The position numbers were made by a program, and so were the translations under genes. This document shows positions 46,236 to 56,168 of a DNA stretch of 64,000 bases, piece after piece (position 1 is the stretch's first letter; the number at the start of each line of letters is the position of its first letter). This stretch comes from Pseudomonadota bacterium. GTDB taxonomy: Bacteria > Pseudomonadota > Alphaproteobacteria > Caulobacterales > Aquidulcibacteraceae. The notes beneath the pieces are model-generated. The model was given only the letters and a program-made list of their open reading frames with translations, did not search any database and had not been told where the DNA came from. Location of the stretch: contig JAIUOD010000005.1 of NCBI GenBank assembly GCA_020161405.1, forward strand, positions 124,001 through 188,000, read 5' to 3'.

Positions 46236-47774
46236 CTAGTTTCTTATCAAATAGTCAAATGCCCCAAGGGCAGCATTTGCACCTGACCCCATTGCAATAA
46301 TTATTTGTTTATAAACGCTATTTGTACAATCTCCGGCTGCAAAAATACCCGAAATATTGGTGGCACCATGACCATCAACAATTATTTCCCCAAAGCGCGA
46401 ACGCTCCACTAAATCGCCTATAAATTCAGTATTTGGAACAAGTCCTATTTGAACGAAAACACCATCTAATTTAACATGTATTTCCTCTTGAGTTTCGCGG
46501 TCTATGAAGCTTATACCATTAACAACATCTGTACCTGTGATTTCTTTGGTTTGAACATTTTTGTAAACTGTTACATTAGGTAAAGAATAAAGGCGCTCTT
46601 GCAAAACTGCATCTGCTTTTAATTCTGGCATAAACTCCAAAACTGTTACGTGGCGCACAACACCTGCCAAATCAATCGCTGCTTCGATACCTGAATTACC
46701 ACCGCCAATTACCGCAACATCCTTGCCTTTGAATAATGGGCCATCGCAATGCGGGCAATAGGCAACGCCTTTGTTTTTATATTCTTTTTCCCCTGGCACG
46801 TTCACATTTCTCCAACGTGCGCCAGTTGCAACTATTAATGCCTTGGTTTTTAAAATTGCACCATTTTCAAGTTCAATTTCAACCATTTCATTTTTGCGAA
46901 CTGATTTTGCGGTTTGAAGGTTCATAATATCAACATCATATTCTTTGACATGTTCCTCAAGCTGCGCGGCAAGTTTTGAGCCTTCGGTATATTTTGTTGC
47001 AATGAAATTTTCGATGCCCAAAGTATCCATAACTTGCCCGCCAAATCTTTCGGCAACCACACCTGTTCTAATGCCTTTACGCGCTGCATAAATTGCCGCC
47101 GCCGCACCCGCAGGGCCACCACCAAGGATTAGAACATCATACGGGTCTTTTGCATTCAAGACCTCTGCATCTCTAGCAGCCGCGCCAGTGTCAATTTTAG
47201 CGATAATTTCTTCCAAAGTTACGCGCCCTGATTCGAAAAAGTCGCCGTTCAGATAGATATTGGGAACCGCCATAATTTGACGTTCTTCAACTTCTTTTTG
47301 GAACGCACCGCCTTCAATCATTGTATGGGTGATATTTGGGTTAAGCGCTGCCATTGTATTCAATGCTTGAACCACATCAGGGCAATTATGGCAGGTTAAG
47401 GAAACATAAGTTTCAAAATTAAAATTGCCTTTGATATTTTTGATATTTTCAATCAAAGCATCATCAATTTTTGGCTTACGCCCTGAAACCTGCAAAAGTG
47501 CCAAGACCAAAGAAGTAAACTCATGGCCCAATGGAACGCCCGCGAACGTAATACCACTTGCGCCATTTGGGCGGTTTACTTCAAAACTAGGTGTGCGGTT
47601 TAATTTTGCATTTTCAACACTTATGCGCGGTGACATTGATGCAATCTCATCAATTAAATTGCGCATTTCGCTTGAAACTGCATCATCGCCTATGCTTATT
47701 TTTAAAACAATATCGCCTTCTAATAAGGCAAGATATTGGTTTAATTGTGCTTTAATATTAGCGTCTAACGCCAT
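46236..47774 (-). CDS. ahpF: Alkyl hydroperoxide reductase subunit F
   Basis: AhpF passes electrons from NADH to AhpC. The 512 residues comprise an N-terminal double thioredoxin-like domain with CxxC at Cys128/Cys131 ([11 protein letters not shown]), then FAD-binding [22 protein letters not shown], a second redox pair in [13 protein letters not shown] (about residue 340), the NAD motif [16 protein letters not shown] and the FAD motif [13 protein letters not shown]. It is downstream of ahpC, with a hairpin at 47884-47918 between them. Confidence 0.96.
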   Translation of the reverse strand: MALDANIKAQLNQYLALLEGDIVLKISIGDDAVSSEMRNLIDEIASMSPRISVENAKLNRTPSFEVNRPNGASGITFAGVPLGHEFTSLVLALLQVSGRKPKIDDALIENIKNIKGNFNFETYVSLTCHNCPDVVQALNTMAALNPNITHTMIEGGAFQKEVEERQIMAVPNIYLNGDFFESGRVTLEEIIAKIDTGAAARDAEVLNAKDPYDVLILGGGPAGAAAAIYAARKGIRTGVVAERFGGQVMDTLGIENFIATKYTEGSKLAAQLEEHVKEYDVDIMNLQTAKSVRKNEMVEIELENGAILKTKALIVATGARWRNVNVPGEKEYKNKGVAYCPHCDGPLFKGKDVAVIGGGNSGIEAAIDLAGVVRHVTVLEFMPELKADAVLQERLYSLPNVTVYKNVQTKEITGTDVVNGISFIDRETQEEIHVKLDGVFVQIGLVPNTEFIGDLVERSRFGEIIVDGHGATNISGIFAAGDCTNSVYKQIIIAMGSGANAALGAFDYLIRN

Positions 47775-47883
47775 TTTAATCTCCGTGAAATAATCAATAA
47801 AAATCCGAAAACGCGTGAAACTTCATGCGCCTTGGGGTTTTTATTAATTTTGCTTGAAATTTTGTGGCAAAAATTGCCAGATA

Positions 47884-47918
47884 AATCCCCTTCCCCCAGT
47901 GAATGGGGGAAGGGTCTG
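47884..47918. promoter_or_regulatory. Hairpin between ahpC and ahpF
   Basis: CCCTTCCCCCA-GTGAA-TGGGGGAAGGG is a perfect 11-bp stem 10 bases behind the ahpC stop. There is no T-run in the minus direction. A structure here could protect the ahpC part of the message or partly stop transcription, giving more ahpC than ahpF. Confidence 0.7.
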
Positions 47919-47928
47919 AAAATAGTTT

Positions 47929-48495
47929 TTAGATTTTGCCAACTAAATCAAGTGATGGCGCCAAAGTTGCCGCGCCTTCTTGCCATTTAGCAGGGCAAAC
48001 TTCACCTGGGTGATTTCGAACATATTGTGCCGCTTTTACTTTACGCAAAAGTTCAGCCGCATCACGGCCAACGCCGCCACATGTGATTTCAACGATTTGA
48101 ATTTTGCCATCAGGGTCAACAACAAAAGTACCGCGATCCGCAAGTCCAGCTTCTTCAATCATTACATCGAAATTGCGGGTGATTGTTCCAGTTGCATCGC
48201 CAACCATTGGATAATTGATTTTTGCAATTGTTTCAGATGAATCATGCCATGCTTTATGTGTGAAATGTGTATCAGTTGAAACCGCATAGATTTCCACACC
48301 TAATTTTTGGAATTCCGCATAAGAATCAGCCAAATCACCAAGTTCAGTCGGGCAAACAAAAGTGAAATCAGCAGGATAGAAGAAAACTACTGACCAGCCG
48401 CCTTTTAAATTGGCATCAGAAACTTCAAAAAAGCCTTTGCCAGCTTGGAAAGCGGTTGATTTAAATGGTTTTACTTCGGTATTAATCAATGACAT
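47929..48495 (-). CDS. ahpC: Alkyl hydroperoxide reductase subunit C (peroxiredoxin)
   Basis: The 188-residue AhpC reduces peroxides. The peroxidatic Cys48 is in [12 protein letters not shown] and the resolving Cys167 in [10 protein letters not shown], the two-Cys AhpC pattern. Length and the FYPADFTF motif are standard. It is divergent from oxyR, with 123 bases between their starts. Confidence 0.97.
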   Translation of the reverse strand: MSLINTEVKPFKSTAFQAGKGFFEVSDANLKGGWSVVFFYPADFTFVCPTELGDLADSYAEFQKLGVEIYAVSTDTHFTHKAWHDSSETIAKINYPMVGDATGTITRNFDVMIEEAGLADRGTFVVDPDGKIQIVEITCGGVGRDAAELLRKVKAAQYVRNHPGEVCPAKWQEGAATLAPSLDLVGKI

Positions 48496-48594
48496 TTATG
48501 TTTTCCTTTAAAAAATCTGTTCATCAAATTGATGACATTGGCTTTATAAAACTTTCCCTTATACTTTGTCCAATCAATTGTTTTTGACATTTCA

Positions 48595-48609
48595 ATAGAT
48601 TTTATCTAT
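48595..48609. promoter_or_regulatory. OxyR half-site in the ahpC-oxyR intergenic region
   Basis: ATAG-ATTTTAT-CTAT matches the E. coli OxyR half-site ATAGnTnnnAnCTAT at every fixed position. It ends 9 bases before the oxyR ATG. A second, weak half-site may lie at 48573-48587. The site could let OxyR control both oxyR itself and ahpCF. Confidence 0.75.
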
Positions 48610-48618
48610 ATAACTTAA

Positions 48619-49524
48619 ATGCAATTACCTTCAATACGCCAATTAACATTCCTAATAGCACTTGCAGATAAGGGCAGTTTTATCGCCGCCGCCGATAGTG
48701 TTTTTGTAACCCAACCGTCCCTATCCGCTGGCCTTAAAGAGCTTGAAACAATTTTGGGCGCAAAATTGGTTGAACGCGGGCGTAAAGGCGTTAAGTTCAC
48801 ACCAGCAGGGAAAGAAGCATTATCACGCGCGCGAACAATTATTGCCGCCGCAATCGAGCTTAAAGACGGCGTTCGCGCCGCTGCCGAACCTTTAACAGGT
48901 ACATTCAGATTAGGAATAATTCCAACAATTGCGCCATTTTTATCGCCAGACGCAGTCCCCGCATTAAAAAAGCAATATCCAAAACTTCGCCTTTATTTGC
49001 GCGAAGAACAAACCGCGCGCCTTATAGAGGGTTTGCGCGATCATGAATTAGATGCTGCAATTTTGGCACTTCCCTATGAAGCCAATGGCATTGAAACTAT
49101 GCCACTTGCCGATGATGAGTTTTTATTCATTGCGCCAAAAAATCACGAATTGGCAATCAAAAACCCTTTAAAACCCGAAGATATAGATATTTCCAATATT
49201 TTACTATTAGAAGATGGGCATTGTTTGCGCGATCATGCAATAAAAGTATGTGGCGCAAGTGGCCTTGGCACTGAAGAAGTACGTGCAACATCATTATTCA
49301 CATTGGTGCAAATGGTTGCGGGCGGCATGGGGGTTTCACTAATACCAAAACTTGCAATTGATGCAGGCATTGGCCTTGATGGCGTTAGTGTTCGCCATTT
49401 TTCGCCACCAATAATTGGCCGCCAAATCGGCCTTGCATGGCGCAAAGGTTCAAGCCGAATTAGCGAAGCAAAAACTTTGGCAAATGTGCTTTGCAAGCAA
49501 TTTGACAAGAAATTAATCGAGTAA
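48619..49524 (+). CDS. oxyR: Peroxide-sensing LysR-type regulator OxyR
   Basis: The 301-residue protein has a LysR winged helix (LPSIRQLTFLIALADKGSFIAAADSVFVTQPSLS) and a substrate domain. The redox switch cysteines are Cys202 and Cys211 in DGHCLRDHAIKVCG, with the same 9-residue spacing as Cys199/Cys208 of E. coli OxyR. It is divergent from ahpC. Its 3' end overlaps the convergent phosphatase gene by 12 bases. Confidence 0.95.
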   Translation: MQLPSIRQLTFLIALADKGSFIAAADSVFVTQPSLSAGLKELETILGAKLVERGRKGVKFTPAGKEALSRARTIIAAAIELKDGVRAAAEPLTGTFRLGIIPTIAPFLSPDAVPALKKQYPKLRLYLREEQTARLIEGLRDHELDAAILALPYEANGIETMPLADDEFLFIAPKNHELAIKNPLKPEDIDISNILLLEDGHCLRDHAIKVCGASGLGTEEVRATSLFTLVQMVAGGMGVSLIPKLAIDAGIGLDGVSVRHFSPPIIGRQIGLAWRKGSSRISEAKTLANVLCKQFDKKLIE

Positions 49525-50292
49525 ATAATGGCGCATTTTTTCAATTTGTTTTTTTGTAATTCCAATATGCTCTAAATAATTTTCAACACCATTATGGCGC
49601 ACTTTTATTTCGTCCATAATCGCGGCAAGGTAAGATTCACGAACTGCGCCTAGTGGGTATAAAGCCTCTTTAGAAATATCTTTTTCGATAATTGGCCTTA
49701 TTTTTTTTAGGTAATCTTCGATAATCTGATCAATATTTGGGATTTTATTGGTAAGAAGATAATCATCCATTATATCATCATCATGCACATCAAGCGTCTT
49801 TAAAACAAGCGCACACAAAGTTCCGGTTCTATCTTTCCCAGCCGTACAATGAACAATAAGTGGAATATTATTTTCACTTAAGGCATCAAATGCATTTTTG
49901 AACATGATTTTATGATCTTCTAAAAATGCTAATTCGCGTGACATATTAATCATGTAATTTTCAATTGATTTTGGTGTACATTCATTATCACGTAAAAATT
50001 GAAGATGTGCGGGTATTTTAGGCTCGCGGGCGGCGAACATATTATTTTCAATTTTTTTGATTTTTAAATCGCCGAAATTACTTGGCTGCTTTAAACGCTC
50101 ATTATCTTTGCGCAAATCTACCACAATTTTAGGGCCAAAAGTTTCAAGCCTTGCGCGCCCTTCATCAGTAATGCCATTAAATTGACCCGAACGGAAAAGA
50201 TGATTTAATTTAACTTGTTTGCCGTTTTTGGTTTTATAGCCACCAAAATCACGAAAATTATGCACGCCATCAATTTCAATAAATCTTTTCAT
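49513..50292 (-). CDS. Tyrosine-protein phosphatase-like enzyme (CX5R family)
   Basis: The 259-residue protein has the phosphatase loop VHCTAGKDRTGTLCALVL (HCxxGxxR) and an N-terminal RDFGGYKTKNGKQVKLNHLFRSGQF stretch typical of the Y_phosphatase3 family (also seen in bacterial lipid or inositol phosphatases such as IphP). The substrate may be phosphotyrosine or phosphoinositide. There is no signal peptide. Convergent overlap with oxyR is 12 bases; it is divergent from the endonuclease-fold lipoprotein. Confidence 0.9.
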   Translation of the reverse strand: MKRFIEIDGVHNFRDFGGYKTKNGKQVKLNHLFRSGQFNGITDEGRARLETFGPKIVVDLRKDNERLKQPSNFGDLKIKKIENNMFAAREPKIPAHLQFLRDNECTPKSIENYMINMSRELAFLEDHKIMFKNAFDALSENNIPLIVHCTAGKDRTGTLCALVLKTLDVHDDDIMDDYLLTNKIPNIDQIIEDYLKKIRPIIEKDISKEALYPLGAVRESYLAAIMDEIKVRHNGVENYLEHIGITKKQIEKMRHYLLD

Positions 50293-50365
50293 GTTTTGTC
50301 TTTAGAATGCGTTAGAAATTACGTCAATCAATTGCAATTAGAATAAATTTGATTATGGTTATTTT

Positions 50366-51199
50366 ATGAAAAAAATATATAAAACTATAATTGCAGGGGC
50401 TTTAATTTTACTTGGGGGTTGCGCCACATTTGCGCCAAATCCAACCAATTTAAAGATTATGTCTTTTAATGTTCGTTGTGGTGTTTGCGAAAATGAAGAT
50501 AATCCAAATCATTGGTCAAAACGCAAAATTTTGGCGGCAAAAATACTGGAAACACAAAAACCCGACATTATTTCCACCCAAGAAACCGAAGATTACCAAG
50601 CCGAAGATATGGCAAAGGCAACAGGCTTTGCTTATTATGGCATTGGGCGTGAAGAAGGTGAAACAGGCGAAAGAAATGCAGTTTTATGGAATCCAAACCG
50701 CTTTGAAGCCCTAAAAACACAAACAATTTGGCTTAATGCTTCTTTCAAAAAATTTGAAAAAGGTTGGGATTCTGCATGGGTTCGCACCCTTACTATGATT
50801 GAATTTCAAGATAAAAATACCAAGAAAATATTCTGGGTCTTTGATGCCCATCTTGATAATGAAGGCAAAGTTGCCCGTGCCCAAAGCGCAAAAATTATTC
50901 TTGATAAAGTGCGCGAACGTGCGCCCGCGCCTATTATTTTAATGGGTGATTTAAATGATGTTGTGAATTCTGAATCATACAATATTCTTGCGTCGAAATT
51001 AAAGCCAATAAGCAAATATGAAAAGGATGATTTCACCTTTAATGGCTTTGGAAAAGATATGACCAAGGGTAAGGCAATTGATCATTTCTTTGCAAATTTT
51101 GATGCACAGCCACAAAATTTCAAAATCATTCAAACCAGCTTTGATGGCCTTTATCCATCTGATCATTTTCCAATTGTTGCAGATATAAAAATAAAATGA
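50366..51199 (+). CDS. Endonuclease/exonuclease/phosphatase-fold lipoprotein
   Basis: The 277-residue protein has a lipoprotein signal (ALILLGGCATF; lipobox LLGGC) and the EEP fold motifs: MSFNVRCG, STQETEDYQ, FDAHLDNEG, ILMGDLNDV and DHFPIVADIK. These enzymes cleave phosphodiester or phosphomonoester bonds of nucleic acids, inositol phosphates or sphingomyelin. Its end overlaps the next gene by 4 bases (ATGA), so they are coupled. Confidence 0.9.
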   Translation: MKKIYKTIIAGALILLGGCATFAPNPTNLKIMSFNVRCGVCENEDNPNHWSKRKILAAKILETQKPDIISTQETEDYQAEDMAKATGFAYYGIGREEGETGERNAVLWNPNRFEALKTQTIWLNASFKKFEKGWDSAWVRTLTMIEFQDKNTKKIFWVFDAHLDNEGKVARAQSAKIILDKVRERAPAPIILMGDLNDVVNSESYNILASKLKPISKYEKDDFTFNGFGKDMTKGKAIDHFFANFDAQPQNFKIIQTSFDGLYPSDHFPIVADIKIK

Positions 51200-51918
51200 G
51201 AAATAAAATATTTTCAAGCCTTGCGCTTATAGCATCCCTTGGCCTTGGTGGCTGTGTTACTTATAATGGCGCAAATGTGAGTGTTCCGGCTGCTTTGGCA
51301 CAAAATAGCACTGCACCGATTGAGTGGAAGGCGATTTTGCCACCGCCGCCAATGCCCGATTCAAAACTTCAAGCCGTTGAAATGGAAGAAGTAAGATCCT
51401 ACCAAAATAATATTGATGAAGCGCGTTTAAACCTTGCACGCCAAGATAATGAAATTGATTTTTTCAAAGCCTATTCATCAGTAATTGGCAAAGATTTCAC
51501 ACCTTATAATTATCCAAAAACCAAACTTATGATTGATTATGCAATCACTTATACAGGCCTAAACCTAAAACAGGCCAAAGATGCATATTCAAGAAACCGC
51601 CCTTTTATCGAGGATAAGAATGTCAAACTTTGTGTTGAAAAGCCGCCAACGGGTTCTTCTTATCCATCTGGTCATTCGGCGTCGGGTTGGATAAGTGCGA
51701 ATATTTTGGCGCGTGTCTTTATTGAAAAAAGCGATGCAATTTATGCGCGCGGCCTTGATTATGGCAAAAGCCGCATAATTTGTGGCGCCCATTACCCAAG
51801 TGATGTTGCAATGGGGCGAATTGTTGGCGATATTATTTTTGCAAAGCTTCAAAATGACCAAGAATTTGTAAAATTATTCATAGATGCACGCGCAGAAACG
51901 CTTAAAAAGGGCAAATAA
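51196..51918 (+). CDS. Class A acid phosphatase-like lipoprotein (PAP2 fold)
   Basis: The 240-residue protein has a lipobox (ASLGLGGC) and the class-A acid phosphatase signature: KxxxxxxRP-type motif KDAYSRNRPFIE, then GSSYPSGHSASGW and SRIICGAHYPSDVAMGR. These PhoN-like enzymes remove phosphate from broad substrates in the periplasm. It is translationally coupled to the upstream EEP lipoprotein. Together with phoD this makes several phosphate-releasing enzymes in the window. Confidence 0.92.
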   Translation: MRNKIFSSLALIASLGLGGCVTYNGANVSVPAALAQNSTAPIEWKAILPPPPMPDSKLQAVEMEEVRSYQNNIDEARLNLARQDNEIDFFKAYSSVIGKDFTPYNYPKTKLMIDYAITYTGLNLKQAKDAYSRNRPFIEDKNVKLCVEKPPTGSSYPSGHSASGWISANILARVFIEKSDAIYARGLDYGKSRIICGAHYPSDVAMGRIVGDIIFAKLQNDQEFVKLFIDARAETLKKGK

Positions 51919-51996
51919 CACAATAAATCCAAAAAACAGACAAAAACCTGCCACAATTTCCCTATTCAAAGGGCGTAAATTTGGGTAATAAAAAAT

Positions 51997-52701
51997 ATGA
52001 CAAAAATTGCACTTGTAGATGATGATGAAAATATAAGAACTTCACTTGAAATTTTATTTCAAAATGAAGGTTATGATGTGGTTTCTTATGCAGATGGCGC
52101 ACAGGCTTTACCTGCCTTGACTAAGACGCCGCCTGATGTTGCAATTTTAGATATTAAAATGCCACGCATGGATGGCGTTGAATTATTAAGACGCCTTCGT
52201 GAATCAACTGATATGCCGGTTATCTTCCTTACATCAAAAGATGACGAGATTGATGAAGTTGTTGGCCTTTCTGTTGGCGCCGATGATTATATTAAAAAGC
52301 CGTTTTCAGCGCGCCTTTTGAGTGAGCGTGTAAAAGCAGTTTTACGCCGCGCACGTGGCAATGGTGGCATTGATGCCCCGCCAAAAGAAGGTGATAAAAA
52401 AGTTGTTGCGCGTGGCAATCTTACCCTTGATGCCAATCGCCATGTTTGCGCATGGAAGGGCAAAATTGTTCGCCTTACCGTTACCGAATTTTTGCTTTTA
52501 AACGCATTAGCGCAGCGCCCAGGTTTTGTAAAAACCCGTGATAATCTTATGGATGCGGCCTATGATGAAAGTATTTATGTCGATGATAGAACAATCGATA
52601 GCCATGTGAAACGCATTCGCAAAAAATTCCGCGATATTGATAAAGAATTCGATAAAATCGAAACCCTATACGGTGTAGGTTACCGCTATATGGAGGGGTA
52701 A
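51997..52701 (+). CDS. chvI: Response regulator ChvI
   Basis: The 234-residue OmpR/PhoB-type regulator has the receiver ([24 protein letters not shown], phospho-acceptor Asp52 in [14 protein letters not shown] in DDYIKKPFS) and a winged-helix DNA-binding domain ([31 protein letters not shown]). ChvI controls envelope stress and acid responses in alphaproteobacteria. It shares one base with the start of chvG. Confidence 0.95.
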   Translation: MTKIALVDDDENIRTSLEILFQNEGYDVVSYADGAQALPALTKTPPDVAILDIKMPRMDGVELLRRLRESTDMPVIFLTSKDDEIDEVVGLSVGADDYIKKPFSARLLSERVKAVLRRARGNGGIDAPPKEGDKKVVARGNLTLDANRHVCAWKGKIVRLTVTEFLLLNALAQRPGFVKTRDNLMDAAYDESIYVDDRTIDSHVKRIRKKFRDIDKEFDKIETLYGVGYRYMEG

Positions 52702-54290
52702 TGGAGGCCCCAAAACCCCGAAAAGCTAAATCAAAAATAATTCGCAAAAAGCGTCAGCGCGGCGGCATTGCGGGTATTATTTTTATTGGCTCTTTTGCGG
52801 GGCTTTTGGTTTTAGTCTTGGGCGCATTGGTTTTCAATGAATTGCGCACTGGCCTTACCCAATCGCGTGCCGATACTTTACGTGCCCAAGGCTCAACCAT
52901 CGCCAGCGTTCTTGCAGAGGCGGCGGTTGTTGGCGACCCTGAACCAAAACTTGATGAAAATGCAGCGCGCATTGTTTTAAAACGGCTATTTCGTGAACCA
53001 AGCGCAAGGCTTAGGCTTTATTCAAAAGACAGGCATTTAATCGCCGATTCCAACGTTCTTTATGATGAGATTTCGGTTCGTGAATTACCCCCGCTTGGCC
53101 CACAAGTTCCAGACATTAAAAAAGCCACCGCCCAAGCCGTGGAAAATGCCCGCGTTATGGTTCAGGGCGCTTTAGAAGATCCAACCCAAGCACTCGCCGA
53201 AGAAGTGAATGTTGCATTATCAGGAAGCATAATTGCGCGCGAAAGATTTGATGAAAATGGCGAACGTGTGGTTTCAGTTTCACTTCCGATTTCAAGGGTT
53301 CGTGCGGTTGTTGGGGTTTTAACCCTTGAAAGCACGGATGTTACACAAATTATTTCGCGTGAAAGACGCGCTTTAATTCCGTTTATTGTGGCGGCGGTTT
53401 TTGCCAATTTATTGATGGCTTCAGTTTTAGCATGGCTTATTGCGCGCCCACTTCAAAGGCTTGCGGATGCGGCAGATAAGGTTTCGCAGGGTAAATCAAA
53501 CCACCTTCACGCAGATGAATTAATGGATAGGCCCGATGAAATTGGCGAACTTGCCGAAAGCCTGCAAAATATGATGAATACTCTACAAGAGCGAAATGAA
53601 GCCAATGAAAGCTTTGCCGCCGATGTTGCCCATGAGATTAAAAACCCACTTGCAGCAATTAAAAATGCCGCTGAACTTTTACAAACCGATTTAAAACCCG
53701 AACAACGCCAAAAACTTGAAAAAATAATGTTTGGTGATTTAAAGCGCGTTGATAAATTAGTTACGGATATTTCAAACGCATCGCGCATGGATGCCGAATA
53801 TTCGCGCCATTCGCGTTCGCCTTTTAGTATCAAAAAACAACTTGAAAGCCTTTATAATTCGTATGCACCACGCGCAAAAGAGCATGAAGTTGAAATTGAA
53901 TTGCGCTTTATAAATCTTGAAGATGAATTGCTAATATTAGGGCGTGAAGAAGCAATTGGGCGAGTTTTTGTAAACCTAATTGAAAACGCAATAAGTTTTT
54001 CACCCCCTAATTCAAAAATAAATATTAAGGCAGGCGCAAAAGGTCAAAAACTAATTGTGCAAATTGATGATGAAGGCCAAGGCATTCCAGAAGAGGCTTT
54101 AGATAGAATTTTCGAAAGATTTTACACCCAAAGGCCAAAAGATCAGGCAGTTTTTGGTTCCCACTCAGGTCTTGGGCTTGCAATTGCACGTCAAATCGTT
54201 GAAAGCCATGACGGTAAGCTTTATGCCAAAAATCGCACAAAAGATGATAAAATCATAGGCGCAAGCTTCATTTGCGAATTACCTATTTAA
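52701..54290 (+). CDS. chvG: Sensor histidine kinase ChvG
   Basis: The 529-residue kinase has a first TM (GIIFIGSFAGLLVLVLGALVF), a ~190-residue periplasmic sensor, a second TM (about residue 230: FIVAAVFANLLMASVLAWLIA), HAMP, and a HisKA domain with His311 in DVAHEIKNPLAAIKNA. The ATPase part has NLIENAISFSPP, DDEGQGIPEE and GLGLAIARQIV. It is the partner of ChvI (1-base overlap). hprK, usually next in alphaproteobacteria, is not here; a convergent ABC gene overlaps its end by 8 bases. Confidence 0.95.
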   Translation: MEAPKPRKAKSKIIRKKRQRGGIAGIIFIGSFAGLLVLVLGALVFNELRTGLTQSRADTLRAQGSTIASVLAEAAVVGDPEPKLDENAARIVLKRLFREPSARLRLYSKDRHLIADSNVLYDEISVRELPPLGPQVPDIKKATAQAVENARVMVQGALEDPTQALAEEVNVALSGSIIARERFDENGERVVSVSLPISRVRAVVGVLTLESTDVTQIISRERRALIPFIVAAVFANLLMASVLAWLIARPLQRLADAADKVSQGKSNHLHADELMDRPDEIGELAESLQNMMNTLQERNEANESFAADVAHEIKNPLAAIKNAAELLQTDLKPEQRQKLEKIMFGDLKRVDKLVTDISNASRMDAEYSRHSRSPFSIKKQLESLYNSYAPRAKEHEVEIELRFINLEDELLILGREEAIGRVFVNLIENAISFSPPNSKINIKAGAKGQKLIVQIDDEGQGIPEEALDRIFERFYTQRPKDQAVFGSHSGLGLAIARQIVESHDGKLYAKNRTKDDKIIGASFICELPI

Positions 54291-54987
54291 AGATTTCAAA
54301 AACCCTTTGCTCGATTTTCTTTGCTTCATCTTTTAAGTCAGCAAATTCATCATGATGAAGTTCATTTATTATATTGCCATTTTTTAGAAAATAAATTCTA
54401 TTGGAATCTGCAAAAACGCTTTCCCATGCATGGCTTGCATTTAATATTCCAATTTTACTATCCTTAATAAGATTGTAAAATATATTTCTAATTTTTGAAC
54501 TTGATTGGGCATCAAGGCCGTCAAAGGCCTCGTCTAATAATATAAAATCTGGACCTGAACAAAGGGCACTTGCTATACAAACTTTCTTTTGTGTTCCCCA
54601 TGATAATTCACCGATAGCTCTATCCATCCAAACATCACCATCAAGTGCGGCAAGGATATTTGACCAATTTTCAATTAATTGCGCGCCACGTTCCCGAATA
54701 ATTATTTCAATTAATTCTTTGCCCAACAGAAAATCGGGTAAGTCAGATGGAAATGGAACAAGAATAATTTCACTTTTTGAATTTGTACATTTTATGCCGT
54801 TCAAAGTAATTTCACCGCTTTTTTGGGCAAAATTCCAATTTGCTATTGTATGTAAAAGCGTTGATTTACCTGCGCCATTTGCACCGATAAGTGAGACCCA
54901 TTCACCTGTTTTAAGGCAAATATTTACATCTTTTAAAATATCACCACGCCCATAAGAAACGAATATATTTTGTGCCAATAATTCCAA
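54283..54987 (-). CDS. ABC transporter ATP-binding protein
   Basis: The 234-residue ATPase has Walker A GANGAGKST, a modified signature (IGELSWGTQKKVCIASAL), Walker B FILLDEAFDGLDA and the H-loop (NASHAW). It lies 12 bases behind the putative permease gene and belongs with it. Similar small ATPases with a single multi-TM partner occur in drug, heme or peptide exporters. The substrate is unknown. Its end overlaps the convergent chvG. Confidence 0.9.
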   Translation of the reverse strand: MELLAQNIFVSYGRGDILKDVNICLKTGEWVSLIGANGAGKSTLLHTIANWNFAQKSGEITLNGIKCTNSKSEIILVPFPSDLPDFLLGKELIEIIIRERGAQLIENWSNILAALDGDVWMDRAIGELSWGTQKKVCIASALCSGPDFILLDEAFDGLDAQSSSKIRNIFYNLIKDSKIGILNASHAWESVFADSNRIYFLKNGNIINELHHDEFADLKDEAKKIEQRVFEIFK

Positions 54988-54999
54988 TTAATTACTACC

Positions 55000-56106
55000 C
55001 TAAAAATTCAACTTTTTTTGTTGATTAAAAACATGCCATGCCCAAAAAAGCATTGATAAAATACCTGCTGGCACGAATGCAAACATCAAAACTAAGTTGA
55101 AAATAATTGCCTGAGCCATTACAACCCATGCCATTCTTTTACCGCGTATGTTCAAGGCATTCTGCCAAATCCAAACGAACCAAACCGAAGTTAAAATAAT
55201 AAAAAAATTTATATAGATAAAATCATGCTTAGCCATAAATAACAAACAAAGCGCATTGCATGTGAAAATGAGAATATATGGCGCAATAAGTGCGATAGTA
55301 TCTTTGAAAAAAATCTTTGAAAGGGCAATTTTTAAATTTAAATCACGGGATAATTTTTTTAGTTCGAAATCATAATTAGTTAATTGCAATATCAAAATGA
55401 TAATTGAAATAAAACCAATTATGGGAATTGCATTTTCAGCATAAATTGATGTCAAAATTGCCCCAATTATAAGGAAAATAATATTCACCAAATTTGAAGG
55501 AGTAAGTATATTTTTGCGCCAAAAATAAAAGCTAGACTTTAAAAAATTACTTTCGGGAAAAATCGCGTAAAATCTGTTTCGATAGCCAGAAGATGAATTA
55601 TTATTAAACTGTTTTGGTTGAATTATTGGCAAAAGTTTGCGTAATAAATTGGTAAATATTATTAATACAAACGAAGTTTCAAATGCCGCTAATATGAAAT
55701 CATATTTATTAAACAAATTAACAAGGAAAAGTAATAATCCAACAAAAATTGTTTGAAACACAATTTGCCAAATCAGAAAATTATTTTTTGAACTATTTGA
55801 TTGCAAACAATAGATAAAAATCTTATTTCTACGAATTAATAATTCAATGCCCGTGAATAGAAACAAAACTAAAATAAAGACGCCAAACCCAAAAACAAAA
55901 CCGCGAAAATAAGGTGCAATCTCAATATTTATCAATTCACAAATCGCAATTGATTTCCAAACTATTCCACTTATTAGCAAAGTCAAAAATATAAAATATG
56001 CTAACTTGTCAGATATTTTAGCATGTATGATAACATTCCTCAAAATTATTGAGAGGAAATAATATAGTGATGGCATTTTTATATTTAGTGATTTTAACTT
56101 TGACAT
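55000..56106 (-). CDS. Multi-pass membrane protein, probable ABC permease
   Basis: This 368-residue protein has about eight or more membrane-spanning segments and is very rich in Ile, Leu, Phe and Asn. I do not recognise a family. It has no signal peptide or domain signature. Its 12-base gap to the ATPase gene suggests it is the transporter's membrane subunit. Codons are markedly A/T-rich compared with the neighbours. Confidence 0.7.
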   Translation of the reverse strand: MSKLKSLNIKMPSLYYFLSIILRNVIIHAKISDKLAYFIFLTLLISGIVWKSIAICELINIEIAPYFRGFVFGFGVFILVLFLFTGIELLIRRNKIFIYCLQSNSSKNNFLIWQIVFQTIFVGLLLFLVNLFNKYDFILAAFETSFVLIIFTNLLRKLLPIIQPKQFNNNSSSGYRNRFYAIFPESNFLKSSFYFWRKNILTPSNLVNIIFLIIGAILTSIYAENAIPIIGFISIIILILQLTNYDFELKKLSRDLNLKIALSKIFFKDTIALIAPYILIFTCNALCLLFMAKHDFIYINFFIILTSVWFVWIWQNALNIRGKRMAWVVMAQAIIFNLVLMFAFVPAGILSMLFWAWHVFNQQKKLNF

Positions 56107-56168
56107 ATCTGAAAAACAATATAATCGGCAATTATTAATCGCAAATATATTTTAATTTAGGAAAGCCA

